NCBI GenBank assembly: GCA_032164245.1
Contig: JAVMKO010000010.1
Coordinates: forward strand, 30,020,189 to 30,084,188
Reading direction: 5' to 3'
Length of the DNA stretch: 64,000 nt
Source of the DNA: Sternotherus odoratus
Taxonomy: Eukaryota > Chordata > Testudines > Kinosternidae
In this document: positions 1 through 9,400 of the stretch, one piece after another
Numbering within the stretch: position 1 is the first letter of the stretch
Layout: each line of letters opens with the position of its first letter
The notes under the pieces: generated by a model
Told to the model about the DNA's origin: nothing
Databases searched by the model: none
What the model saw: the letters and a program-made list of their open reading frames with translations, nothing else
Program-made: the position numbers and the translations under genes

Positions 1-138
1 CTACATCTGCCCCCTATGAATCTGAATGAGTGCTGTGACCTGGTGCAAATTTGAGTGGTGTGGCAATCCCTGTGCCGGGTTGCAACACCACCCAGTCTCA
101 TTGTTGCTAAGGTTTGCGCAGCCAAAAGGTGGTTGGAC
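1..138. other. UBE2Q2 intron, left flank of hAT insertion
   Basis: This is intronic sequence upstream of the first UBE2Q2 exon in the window. It ends with GGTTGGAC (131-138), the left copy of the hAT target-site duplication. The sequence resumes at 5054 with the same octamer. I do not recognise the flanking sequence itself; it may be part of an older repeat. Confidence 0.6.
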
Positions 139-497
139 CACTGGTGGATTAACCTATAAGCAATAAAAGCACGTGCTTTGGGCCCCAAGAGAAAAGGGGC
201 CCCAAGCAACAACAAAAAATGGTTACAAAATTACAAGTTTGCACGGCCTTAAATTAAAAAAAGTCTCAATTAACGTCTTGGGCCTGAGCCCGGGGCCTCA
301 GGGCCCCTTGTGCCTGGCTATATAAAGCTCATCATTTTTTATTTTTTTTTATTTAAATGCAACATTGTGATTTTAAACAAATCCCCCAGTGTTGCGTCGA
401 CTACACTTTTTCCCCCAGACTTCCCTCGCATCAATAAAAGCCTCACGGTATCCAAACAATAATTTTTAAAAATCCAGTTTTAAAAAAAAATCCAATT

Positions 498-1060
498 TTG
501 AGTTTTTTCAGCAAGATTTTGGAAGCTTTAGAATGTGTAGCTGATGACCAGTCACAGAAGGGAGACAGTAGACGGGAAGCAGACAACATTGCAAACAAGA
601 TGCTAGAGCTAGAATTTGTTTTTATGCTCATCCTGTGGGATGACATTTTGCAAGAATTTTACAGAACAAGTCAAGCTCTGCAAAACGTGGATGTGGTCTT
701 AAAGACCTGTGCAGATTTATACATGTCCTTAGCTGAAAAACTGCGGTCTAAGCAAGATGATTTTGAAAGAATTGAGAAGCTTTCAAAAGAAATGCTACCA
801 GAGGGGAGTGATTACAAAACATCTCACACTCAAAAAACGTATTAGAAAGACGCTGCCCAATGATGGAAATGCACCAGAAGTAGAGCTGACCTCTAGAGAA
901 AAATTCCGCATTGCCACCTATAATGTAATCATTGATCAGTTAGAAACCCAAATGAGAAGAAGGGGAGAAATATATGTTGATATTGCAGACATATTTTCTT
1001 TCTTAAGTGATGTCCCAAATAACATCATTTCATCTGCTGAAAAAGAAAGATACACGCCGG
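498..1060 (+). pseudogene. hAT transposase fragment, N-proximal part (frameshifted)
   Basis: The first open stretch (498 to about 825) encodes charged helical sequence of the kind found in ZMYM1/ZBED-like hAT transposases, with motifs such as READNIANKMLELEF. A single-base frameshift near 815-835 moves the frame; the second stretch continues with LTSREKFRIATYNVIIDQL and ends at SAEKE, where the Harbinger element interrupts it. No BED or TTF zinc finger is visible upstream. The coding is clearly decayed. Family assignment rests on the C-terminal piece at 4374-4800 and on the hAT-type ends. Confidence 0.7.
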
Positions 1061-1421
1061 CCATGGTTACACTTACAGGATTCTAGCGCTTTTGGTTATA
1101 GCGCATCCCATATACAGCAATAGGTATTGCGCTAGAGCATGTGCATATTTACACCCGCCAGCGCTAGAGCATGGCCACATTTGCACTGCTTCAGGTGGCA
1201 TTGGGAGTAGGGCAGGTATCCCACAGAGCACCTCTTCCCAATCTGGCGCAATGCCTGGTGGGCAGGGGGCGTCACTTTGCGGGCATTCTTCATCCTGTTC
1301 CAACTCCCCATGATGCTTTGTGTCATATCCCAGCAATCCCTGTGTTTCCATCCACCTCAGGCGCAATCTTTCAATGGTTTCAGCAAGGCGTGCTCAGTCA
1401 TCCGTTTTTTCGTGTGTCGTA

Positions 1422-2491
1422 ATGGATAGCGAACTGCTGAGGAGCATGCTGGTGAGTGTCGCCAGCACAACTCTCTGTGCGGTGGAGTTCATTCTTGACA
1501 TGGAACATGATAGTGGTGATGGGTCTGAAGACAAGCTTGAGCCGAGGAACACATTGGACACTAAACTGATCGTCACTGTAACGGACATGCTCACGACTGT
1601 GGAACGCCGCTTCTGGGCACGGGAAACGAGCACTGAATGGTGGGATCACAGCGCAAGTACACCAGATTGAGAGCTGCCATCCCCGTGGAGAAGCTGGTGG
1701 CTATAGCACTCTGGAAGCTGGCCACCCCAGACAACTACTGATCGGTGGCCAACCACTTTGGTGTGGGAAAGTCAACCGTTGGAGTCGTGTTGATGTAAGT
1801 GTGCAGGGCCATTAATAGCCTCCTGCTACGAAAAATCGTGACTCTTGGTGATGTGTGTGACATCATGGCTGGCTTTGAACAGATGGGTTTCCCTAACTGT
1901 GGAGGGGCGATTGATGGGACCCATATACCTATTCTGGCGCCCGCCCACCTAGCAGACGAGTACATTAACCAAAAGGGGTACTTCTCCATGGTTCTTCAGG
2001 CGCTTGTGGATCACTGTGGGCGTTTTACTGACATTAATGCAGTCTGGTCGGGAAAGGTGCATGACGCACGCATCTTCCGCAACACGGGCCTGTTCAGGAA
2101 GCTGCAAGAAGGCACTTTTTTTCCTGACCAGAGGATCCCTGTGGGGGAAGTTGAAATGCCCATTGTGATTCTTGGCGACCCCGCTTACCCTTTAATGCCC
2201 TGGCTCATGAAACCCTACACAGGGAGGCTGGACAGCAGCCAGGAAAGGTTCAACTACAGGCTGAGCCGCTGTCGAATGACTGTGGAGTGTGCTTTTGGGC
2301 GTCTCAAAGCGCGCTGGCGCTGTCTTTATGGGAAGCTAGTCTTGGCAGAGGGAAGTATCCCCGCGGTTATTTCCACGTGCTGTGCCCTACATAATCTTTG
2401 TGAGCGGAAGGGCGAAGGCTTCACTGTGCCATGGTCCTCGGAGGTTCAACAGCTGGAGGCCACGTATGCACAGCCAGAGAGCAGGGCATAG
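1422..2491 (+). pseudogene. Harbinger (HARBI1-like) transposase pseudogene
   Basis: The reading frame starts at about 1422 (MDSELL) with the N-terminal ERRFWARETSTEWWD motif. It then jumps frame near 1655, with roughly 45 residues of the family consensus missing. The frame resumes at LRAAIPVEKLVAIALWKLATP, with in-frame stops near 1738 and 1795. From 1799 to 2491 a 230-residue open frame holds the DDE-type nuclease core: GAIDGTHI (first D), ILGDPAYPL (second D) and VECAFGRLKARW (E). The catalytic triad is intact in this piece, but the missing segment and stops make the protein non-functional as a whole. It looks like a fairly young relic. Confidence 0.85.
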
Positions 2492-3015
2492 AGGGGCCCA
2501 GCACAAGGCTAAAAGGATCAGGGATGCCTTGAGGGAGCATTTTGAGGCTGAAAGTGAGTTCTAATGGGAATTCCACAGGGAGGGAGGGTGCATTCTGTTA
2601 ATAGGGTAAAGCATTTGCTTTTCTGTAGCTATTAGATACATATGTGTACCGAATAAAGCAACCCATTTATTAAAAATAATTAATTTATTGAACAGCTTTT
2701 TCAGAATTTGAAATAAAAGTTGGAAAAAAAGTAAAATGGGGGAGAGGGGTGCAATTGGGGTGGGAAGGGGTCACTCAGAGATTGGCGTATGTCCTGGCCT
2801 CATAACCTCCAATGCCCTTCGAGTTGCTGTGTTCCCCCAACACCATTTGCGGGGGGTGATTATGCTTGTTATTAGAAGTTGAGTGCAGTAGATAAGGGTG
2901 CTGGGTCTGTGGGTTGGTCGGTGAAGACAGGGGTGTTGGAGGCAGCTGTGGGTGGTAATAACCAGGCAGTTGTTGATAGTGGCCTGAAGGGGACAGAGTG
3001 CCAGAAGGGGAAGGG

Positions 3016-3345
3016 TTAGGGGGCAACTGAGAATGGGGGCAGTGAGCACGGTGCTGCTTCTCCTCCTGAATGGCAGTGATCCGCTGCAGAGTCTAATTGC
3101 AGCTGCAATATTGTAAACCGCTTGTCAGCGTGCTTTTCAGTGCGCTGCTCGCAAGCCATCTCCCTCAACTGGATCTGTTCATCCCTCTGCTTGCTCTCAT
3201 TATCCCACCACTGCTGTGCAACACAATTCTCCGTTACAGACTGTTGCATAACTTGTTGTAAAAGATCTTCCTTGCTCTTTCGTGGTTTCTTTCTAATCCT
3301 CCTCAGCTTCACACCTGCAGATAATGATGGGGATGGGGTGTTCAA
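3016..3345 (-). pseudogene. Harbinger Myb-like accessory protein, C-terminal piece
   Basis: The minus-strand frame contains LRRIRKKPRKSKEDLLQQV followed by a Gln/Glu-rich helix (QQWWDNESKQRDEQIQ, REMACEQRTEKH). That is the usual basic and coiled-coil tail of the Myb/SANT-like second protein of Harbinger elements. The Myb domain itself is not visible upstream on the minus strand (3400-4170), where frames are broken. In active relatives this protein binds the transposon ends and brings the transposase to the nucleus. Confidence 0.55.
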
Positions 3346-3749
3346 GGTCGAAACTAGGAAACGTTAGTGCAAAGTTAACAGACGATTCCCTTGTTCACAA
3401 CAGACAGTGCTATTATTCCCCTGCATTCCATGTTTCTCTGTCCCATTTGCCTGTCCCACACAGCTATAGTACACAGACCGCAACGGAGCCCTTGCCATGG
3501 TGAGTTGTCTCTGGATGCAGGGGGAATGATTGTTTCCCTGCCTTGCTGTCCTATGGCTTGGGGGGGAGCGGAGGGCATTTGCTGGAACTACACTCAGAGC
3601 ACTGTCCCAACATTCTCTGTATAGGTGTTCGTGCTGGAAGATACTTCGCTGCTGCGGGTGACGGAGCAAGAAAGGGAGGGCATTCTAATGAGATGCGGAT
3701 TTCGGCCAGGCCCATATGCAGCTTGCCTCTGTGCAGCAATGCTCCCCCC

Positions 3750-3928
3750 CACCCCTCATAGAACAGTGGCGGGGATTAGTGACTGTGGACGGGTCAGGGA
3801 CCACACTGACTCTCCCGAGAAACCTGCGTAGGCACATTGCAAGAGCTCTTATTGAGACCTTTGAAGAAATCACGGATGATGATTACTGTGATGTGATAGA
3901 GTATATCAGTGCACTATTCCACATGTAG
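3750..3928 (+). other. Unassigned open stretch in Harbinger interior
   Basis: A short plus-strand frame reads through RRHIARALIETFEEITDDDY and stops at 3928. Its composition looks more protein-like than the surrounding GC-rich frames, but I do not recognise it. It could be a remnant exon of the element or chance. Confidence 0.25.
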
Positions 3929-4169
3929 GCAAGCATCCCTTTCCACCCTCGCCCATGTTGCCTACCTTCCCTATAGAAAAGTAGCTGTACCTGTGCAATC
4001 CGCTGCTTGCTCCCCCGCCCCCCCCTCCCCTTGCAACTGCCAGACGCTGTGACTGGCTCTGGCTGCCCTCCGGGCTTGAGAAGAGTTCCTGGCTGCATGT
4101 GTCCTGTGACTCCTCCGTGCCCTGGGTTGCTGCCGCGGCCGCTTCCTCCTCCTGCTCCTCTCCATCCTA

Positions 4170-4204
4170 CTTCCCTGATACTTTTGCCCTAAATCCCTAA
4201 ATGG
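4170..4204 (-). repeat. SINE-body fragment inside the Harbinger element
   Basis: About 33 bases here (CCCTGATACTTTTGCCCTA and onward to AAATGGC) match, with one difference, bases 5690-5722 of the tRNA-derived SINE at 5611-5797. It looks like a small piece of the same SINE family embedded in the Harbinger sequence. Confidence 0.55.
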
Positions 4205-4373
4205 CTACAGCGGTAGCACAACAGCCCTTATTCCCCGTGTGGAGGTGGATTACCACTAGCGCTATAAACTCGGACTTATAGCGCAATTCGTGCCTTGCCA
4301 GTGTGGACGGGTAGAGAGTTATAGCGTTCCTGGAGGCTTTATAGCGCTATAAAGTGCAAGTGTAACCAAGGCC

Positions 4374-4800
4374 TCCGTGTTCCCAAAAGCTAGTTGAGGC
4401 CTACCCAAAGGATTTGGACACTAACCTTTCTACTGAGCTTCAGCAGTTTCATTCTTCTGTGTGTCACAAGTTTATTAACACTAGCAAAAGTACATTTTAT
4501 CCTGCTGAACTTTATCAAGTAATTGTGGATGACAAAATTGTGTCAGTATTTCCAAATGTAGACATTGGTTTTCGCATCCTTTTGACTTTAATGGTCACAA
4601 ATTGTACAGCGGAGGGCTCATTTTCAAGGTTAAGGGGTATTAAAAACCCTAATAGAACAAGGATAATCCAAGACAGGCTGGATGATTTGGCTCTTTTAAG
4701 TATAGAGGCAGATTTAGTCAGAGAACTGACATTTAAAGATATAATTAAAGATTTTGCTCTCCAAAAATCAAGGAGGAAGTTAGTAAATAAAAATAAATGA
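4374..4800 (+). pseudogene. hAT transposase fragment, C-terminal dimerisation region
   Basis: The frame resumes right after the Harbinger element (CSQKLVEAYPKDLDTN) and runs to a TGA stop at 4798-4800. It contains the hAT C-terminal dimerisation hallmarks, including VTNCTAEGSFSRLRGIKN and RLDDLALLSIE. An AATAAA lies just downstream (4801). This is the same gene as 498-1060. The open frame has no stop in this part, yet the gene is broken by the frameshift, the missing middle and the Harbinger insertion. Confidence 0.8.
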
Positions 4801-5061
4801 ATAAATCATTATTATTTTTAAAAATGTCTTAAAATGTGTTTATTCATTTATATCATGTCCACTTTCAAGTTTTCAACCCATATTAAATTTAAATTATTGT
4901 GAGTCTTGTTCTTGTCCCTCTCAACTGAACTGTGTTTGGGTAGCAGCTTTGTCACTGCGAGTAAAAGCTGAGTTGTGAATGGGGGTGAGAGTTGAAAGGG
5001 GGGCCGATTGCTTGGCTGTGCTTAGGGTCCCAGGAGCAATTAATCCGCCCCTGGGTTGGAC

Positions 5062-5610
5062 CATGATCATGGTGGCCCCACCCACTCCCTAGTTCTGCAG
5101 CCTATGTTGTGGATACCATGACCATGTGAAGTCTCTTCATTTACTCTTTTATAACTTCATTGCAAGATACAGTAATCAATAACACAACAAGAACTACTGG
5201 AATCCAATAGTACTAGTAATTTGGGCTGAGATTATACCTGAGTCTATTACAGGAGGACAGATGTGAGGAGAGGAGATAACTCTTCTTCTTATCCCTGCAC
5301 AAGGGCCAGTCTCATTGCTTATTCTGGGACTGCTAGCTCCCACTGCTCCAGGGGTGTGTTAGCCCCAAGTGGGTTTGAAAAGGGCGAGGCTGTCGCCACA
5401 TGGCTCCAGGCTGTGTTCATATTTAAAATACACACTTCTCCAAGACAGGAAGCTGGGAGATGGATTGTGCTTCTTGAGATGTAATCCATTTCACTGCTCT
5501 TAGGGTAGAGCATCTTCATGGACATTGCCGGCACAAATTTGATCCTTGAGCTGTGAAACCCATAAAACTTTTATAGTTTCCATGCTGGTGTTCTATGGAA
5601 ATATACCTAG
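5062..5610. other. UBE2Q2 intron, no recognised feature
   Basis: This is AT-rich intronic sequence after the hAT insertion. I see no exon, RNA gene or clear repeat end in it. Confidence 0.5.
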
Positions 5611-5797
5611 CTCATAGAATTGGAAGGACCTTGAAGGTCATCAAAGTCCAGTCCAGTCCCCTGCTTTCACTAGCAGAACCAAGTACTGTCCCTGATACTT
5701 TTGCCCTAGATCCCTAAATGGCCCCCTCAAGGATTGAACTCACAACCCTGGGTTTAGCAGGCCAATGCTCAAAACACTGAGCTATGTCCTTCACCCC
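5611..5797 (-). mobile_element. tRNA-derived SINE with CR1-type tail
   Basis: Read on the minus strand, the element starts with a tRNA-like head carrying an A box (ATAGCTCAGTGTTTTGAG) and a B box (GGTTGTGAGTTCAATCC), the internal RNA polymerase III promoter. It ends in a tail resembling CR1 3' ends (GACCTTCAAGGTCCTTCCAA, then TTCTATGA). Such chimeric SINEs are mobilised in trans by CR1 LINEs. The layout fits turtle SINEs. It is inserted antisense to UBE2Q2. Confidence 0.85.
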
Positions 5798-5872
5798 AGC
5801 AGTTTCCTGATTTTCAAATTTATCAGAGTGAGAGCATTATAGAGAAATGAGCATCTGTCTGAAACTTAATTA

Positions 5873-6245
5873 CAGTAAAACCTCCATTTAACGGACTAAT
5901 TCGGGCGAGGGGGTGTCCGTTAAATCAAAAAGTCCGTTATTTAATAATAATAATAAAAAAATGAGCTGTCGGAGCAGCAGCCCGCCAGCCACAGGGTTGG
6001 GGCGACAGCTCCACAGCCCACCTGCTGCCTGGACCCGGGCGGGAGCCGGCAGCCAGCTCTCCCGCTGCTGTGACCCGGGCGGGAGCCGGCAGCCAGCTCT
6101 CCCACTGCTGTGACCCGGGCGGCAGCCGGGAGCCGGCAGCCAGCCCACCAGAAATGGATCAGGAATGCATCAGACTTGCTCAGAAATTTTGTCCGTTGCA
6201 TCCGAAGTCCGTTAAATCGAGGTCCGTTAAATCGAGGGTTTACTG
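5873..6245 (+). mobile_element. Tigger-like nonautonomous element with 40-bp internal repeats
   Basis: The element starts CAGTAAAACCTCCATTTAAC and ends with the inverse (GATTTAACGG through TTTACTG reading back), flanked by TA at 5871-5872 and 6246-6247. This is the pogo/Tigger pattern. The interior has no coding sequence but carries two and a half copies of a 40-bp GC-rich unit (6032, 6072, 6112; GACCCGGGCGGGAGCCGGCA). It shares both ends with the larger element at 21269-22389 but lacks that element's fold-back left end and its long array. Confidence 0.85.
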
Positions 6246-6388
6246 TACTCATGTTACCATTATGTGGACTTAATATGTGGATTGAGTTCTGCACTTGTAT
6301 GTTGAAGTGATCGGCTGAATGTTCAGTATCTTCTGGTGTGGAAACTTGAAACAGTGTTAAAATAAAACTTGTCTTTTAATTTTTATAG

Positions 6389-6493
6389 CTTCTTCAACAA
6401 CTGAAGCGATTGATATGTGACCTCTGCAGATTATACAACCTTCCTCAACATCCAGATGTTGAGATGTTAGATCAGCCATTACCAACAGGACAG
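6389..6493 (+). CDS. UBE2Q2: UBE2Q2 exon (first in window)
   Basis: This 105-bp exon encodes [18 protein letters not shown] through LPTGQ, in phase 0 at both ends. The acceptor is TTTTTATAG and the donor GTAAAT. It corresponds to about residue 96 onward of the human protein. Confidence 0.93.
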
Positions 6494-9400
6494 GTAAATC
6501 CAAAAGATCTAGACATCTACTGGAAATTTTAAAAGTCTGTTCTTTAATTCTAATAAGATTGTATACTGCAAGAAGGAAAGGAACGATCTTTAAAGTAGCC
6601 AGTGTTTGGACCCAAAGCAATGTTGCTTTATACCAACATTTAGGGCACCTGTCCTTCCTTTTTAATTTTGTTGTAGGATTTACTTACCTTTTCTATCATT
6701 AGCTCCCCTTCTCCCCCATCTCAGTGATGGAGAGGTTGTGGGGAAGTGTTCATGTGTACGACATCTGGACTGTCCGTTGTGAATTTGGCCCAAGATTTTA
6801 GTTTGGGGACTCAAAGAATATTTTCCATCGTTTGACTTTTTTCCCCATGCTTCTGGAACAACTTTGAGTAACTATTTTCCTCCTTATACTTTTACTGCAT
6901 ATATCAGTAGGTCCATAGTGAACAAAGGACATTACTTCTCCATCTCCCCATGCCCTGAAGCAGCTAGCAAGAGGCATGTTGAAAGTAATTTCCTTTTCTA
7001 TTATTGTTTTTCTTTTTTTCCCCCCTCTCATCTGTTTGCCATCTTTTGGGCTTCTCTGTCAAAATTAATTCCACCATTCCCCTTCCACTCAGCAGTCATC
7101 TCCTGCCTAATAACTCCTGGCTCCCGTCTCTTCTTCATCAGTCATCTACTCTTATCCATGGTGACTTTAATTATTATTTTGACTGTCTCATCTGACCCAT
7201 TCGCCTTCTACCTTCTCTCTTGCCACCTCATTCAGTCTTCAACTCTGACTCCTCTTCTCATGTGACAGAGCTAGACATTCCTTGGACCTAGTCTTCATTA
7301 TGCACGGGTCTCTTTATTACCTCTCTTGCTGAATTCCTGATCTCAGGCCAATATATCAGCTCTCTTTTGTGACTTCAGACCATCAACATCTCTGAATTCT
7401 TCTCTGTTCTTGTTGTCCTTCACATCCCAATCTGACTTTCACCCACTGCACTGCTGCCACCACAACCCCCTCTTCACAAATGTACTTTGCTCCAGCCATG
7501 ACCCATATTGGCTCCATGGCATTGAAATCTCTGGAGAAAAATGTAGAGAACATCTGCCCATGCAAACTTTCTCTTATCTTTTGCCATTATTTTCTAGCTC
7601 CCCAAATAACTATACTACTTCCTCCTTGAATCTGTTGTTTGTCTGCCATCTTCAACTATTTTCTGTCTCTTCTTTTCTTCTGACATACTGCTCATCTGCA
7701 AGGAGAGAGTTGTATTTTGTTATCTTCATTTATTCCTGCTGTTGGTAGTCACTGATCTTTATCTCTCATCTATTCTCTTCCAACTCATACTCCTCTGACA
7801 GCTAGCCTCTCATCTTAAACCATAAAAGTCTCCTTTGTACACAGCATGGAAGGGTCGAATAAGCTTTGGTAAGCCACATCATCTTAAAAACAAAAGCTTT
7901 GACTAATATATTGCCTCACCCTTCTACTTCATCTTTCAACTTAAACAGTCTGCCAACAACCATTGCATCAACTTCCTCATCTCAAACCACTGGATCTACT
8001 GTAATCTACCTTCCATTATTTCCATTTCATGGAAATTAATGTCACTTGCTCATTCTCTTTCTGGCTGTCATAGGGAGCCTATATTCTGTCCTCTTTGATC
8101 TCTCATGTGCCTCTGATACCATTGATTCTTAGCCTGCCTTTTCTTGGCTTTCATTACTGTTCTTTCCTGGTTCTCCTCTTACCTCTCCAGCCAGTTTTCT
8201 GTCATTTCTTTGGTGGCATCTCCTGCTCTAGAAGAGGGGTCTAAGAAGAGAACCCTGAGACACTCTACTCACATGGACCTGTCTACTCTCAAATGTACTT
8301 CACTTTGGATGTCATATCTAGCTGTCTTAGACATCTCTGTCTGGATGGTTTTGTTACCTCCAGCTCCCCAGGGTCACAACTGAGCATATCTTTCCTCCCA
8401 GATGCTTTGTTACAATTAACCCCACCATTCTCCCTGTCAGCATGGGCTGTTACCTGGAATTTTCAACTCTTCCCTTTTCCACCCAAATATATAAACATCC
8501 AGGCTGTTGCTCTTTCCCCTGATGCTTCAAAAATTCTCCCACTCCACTTTCTGGTCCCCATAGCCAAATTGCTTAGATAACCAAACTGGCTCCTGTTTTA
8601 GCTATTATAATCTTTGTTAAATAATTTGGATTCATTTTGTCTGTCTGATAATTGCCCACCACAACTTGAGTCACTTTTCTATTTCCCCATGTACTGCAGA
8701 TAACATCTTGGTCCTATCTCACAAAGCCTTTGCCTAAATCTGACATGGCTTTCTTCCTTTGTGTTTTTCAGCTATTTAAATCTGAAATTTCATGGTGTTG
8801 TAATCGTAGGAGTCTTGACCCAAAAAGGATTGAGCGGGGCAGCTTGTGAGGTTATGGGAAGGGGGGGGTGTTGCAGTACAGCTACCCTTACTTCTGCGCT
8901 GCTGATAATGGTGGCACTGCCTTCAGAGCTGGGAGCAGTGGCTGCTGGCCAGGAGCCCAGCTCTAAAGGCAGAGCTACTGCCAGTAGCAGTGTAGAATTA
9001 AGGATGGCATGGTATGCTATTGCCACCCTTACTACTTTGCTGCTGCCTGCAGAGCTGGGCCCTCAGTCAGCAACCACCACTCTCCGGGCACCCAGTTCTG
9101 AAGGCAGTGCAGAAATAAGGGTGACAATACTGTGACCCCCTTTAAAATAACCTTGCGACCCATCCTCTGCAACTCCCTTTTGTGTTAGGTCTCTCAATTT
9201 GAGAAACCCTGGTCTCCCCCGTGAAATCTGTATAGTGTTGGGTAAAAGATTTCATGGTCCATGATGCATTTTTCATGGCCGTGAATTTGGTAGAGCCCTA
9301 AGCATATGTAATAGGCTCTGAGAATATTCCTTTTATTTGTATGTATTAAGATAACAACATGGTTTCTAAACTCCTGTAGAACAGCAGATGGTTGTCATGT

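Larger units (their letters stand above)
1065..4367 (+). mobile_element. PIF/Harbinger DNA transposon nested in the hAT element
   Basis: The ends are inverted: GGTTACACTT at 1065 and AAGTGTAACC ending at 4367. Copies of TATAGCGC or GCGCTA lie just inside both ends (1083-1170 and 4255-4352), which look like sub-terminal transposase-binding repeats. The element carries a Harbinger-type transposase pseudogene on the plus strand and, converging on it, remains of a Myb-like accessory protein on the minus strand, the usual two-gene layout of this superfamily. The insertion splits the hAT coding region. I could not resolve the 3-bp target duplication: both flanks read GGCC(A/T)TGG outward, so the exact boundaries may shift by a few bases. 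Confidence 0.85.
139..5053 (+). mobile_element. hAT DNA transposon (ZMYM1-like), interrupted by a Harbinger element
   Basis: The element is bounded by an exact 8-bp duplication GGTTGGAC at 131-138 and 5054-5061, the size typical of hAT insertions. The ends form an imperfect terminal inverted repeat: left CACTGGTGGATTAA, right (reverse complement) CAGGGGCGGATTAA. Inside are two pieces of a broken hAT transposase reading frame (498-1060 and 4374-4800), separated by a 3.3-kb Harbinger insertion. Without that insertion the element would be about 1.6 kb, so it is already internally deleted compared with a full-length hAT. It lies in a UBE2Q2 intron, in the gene's orientation. Confidence 0.88.
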
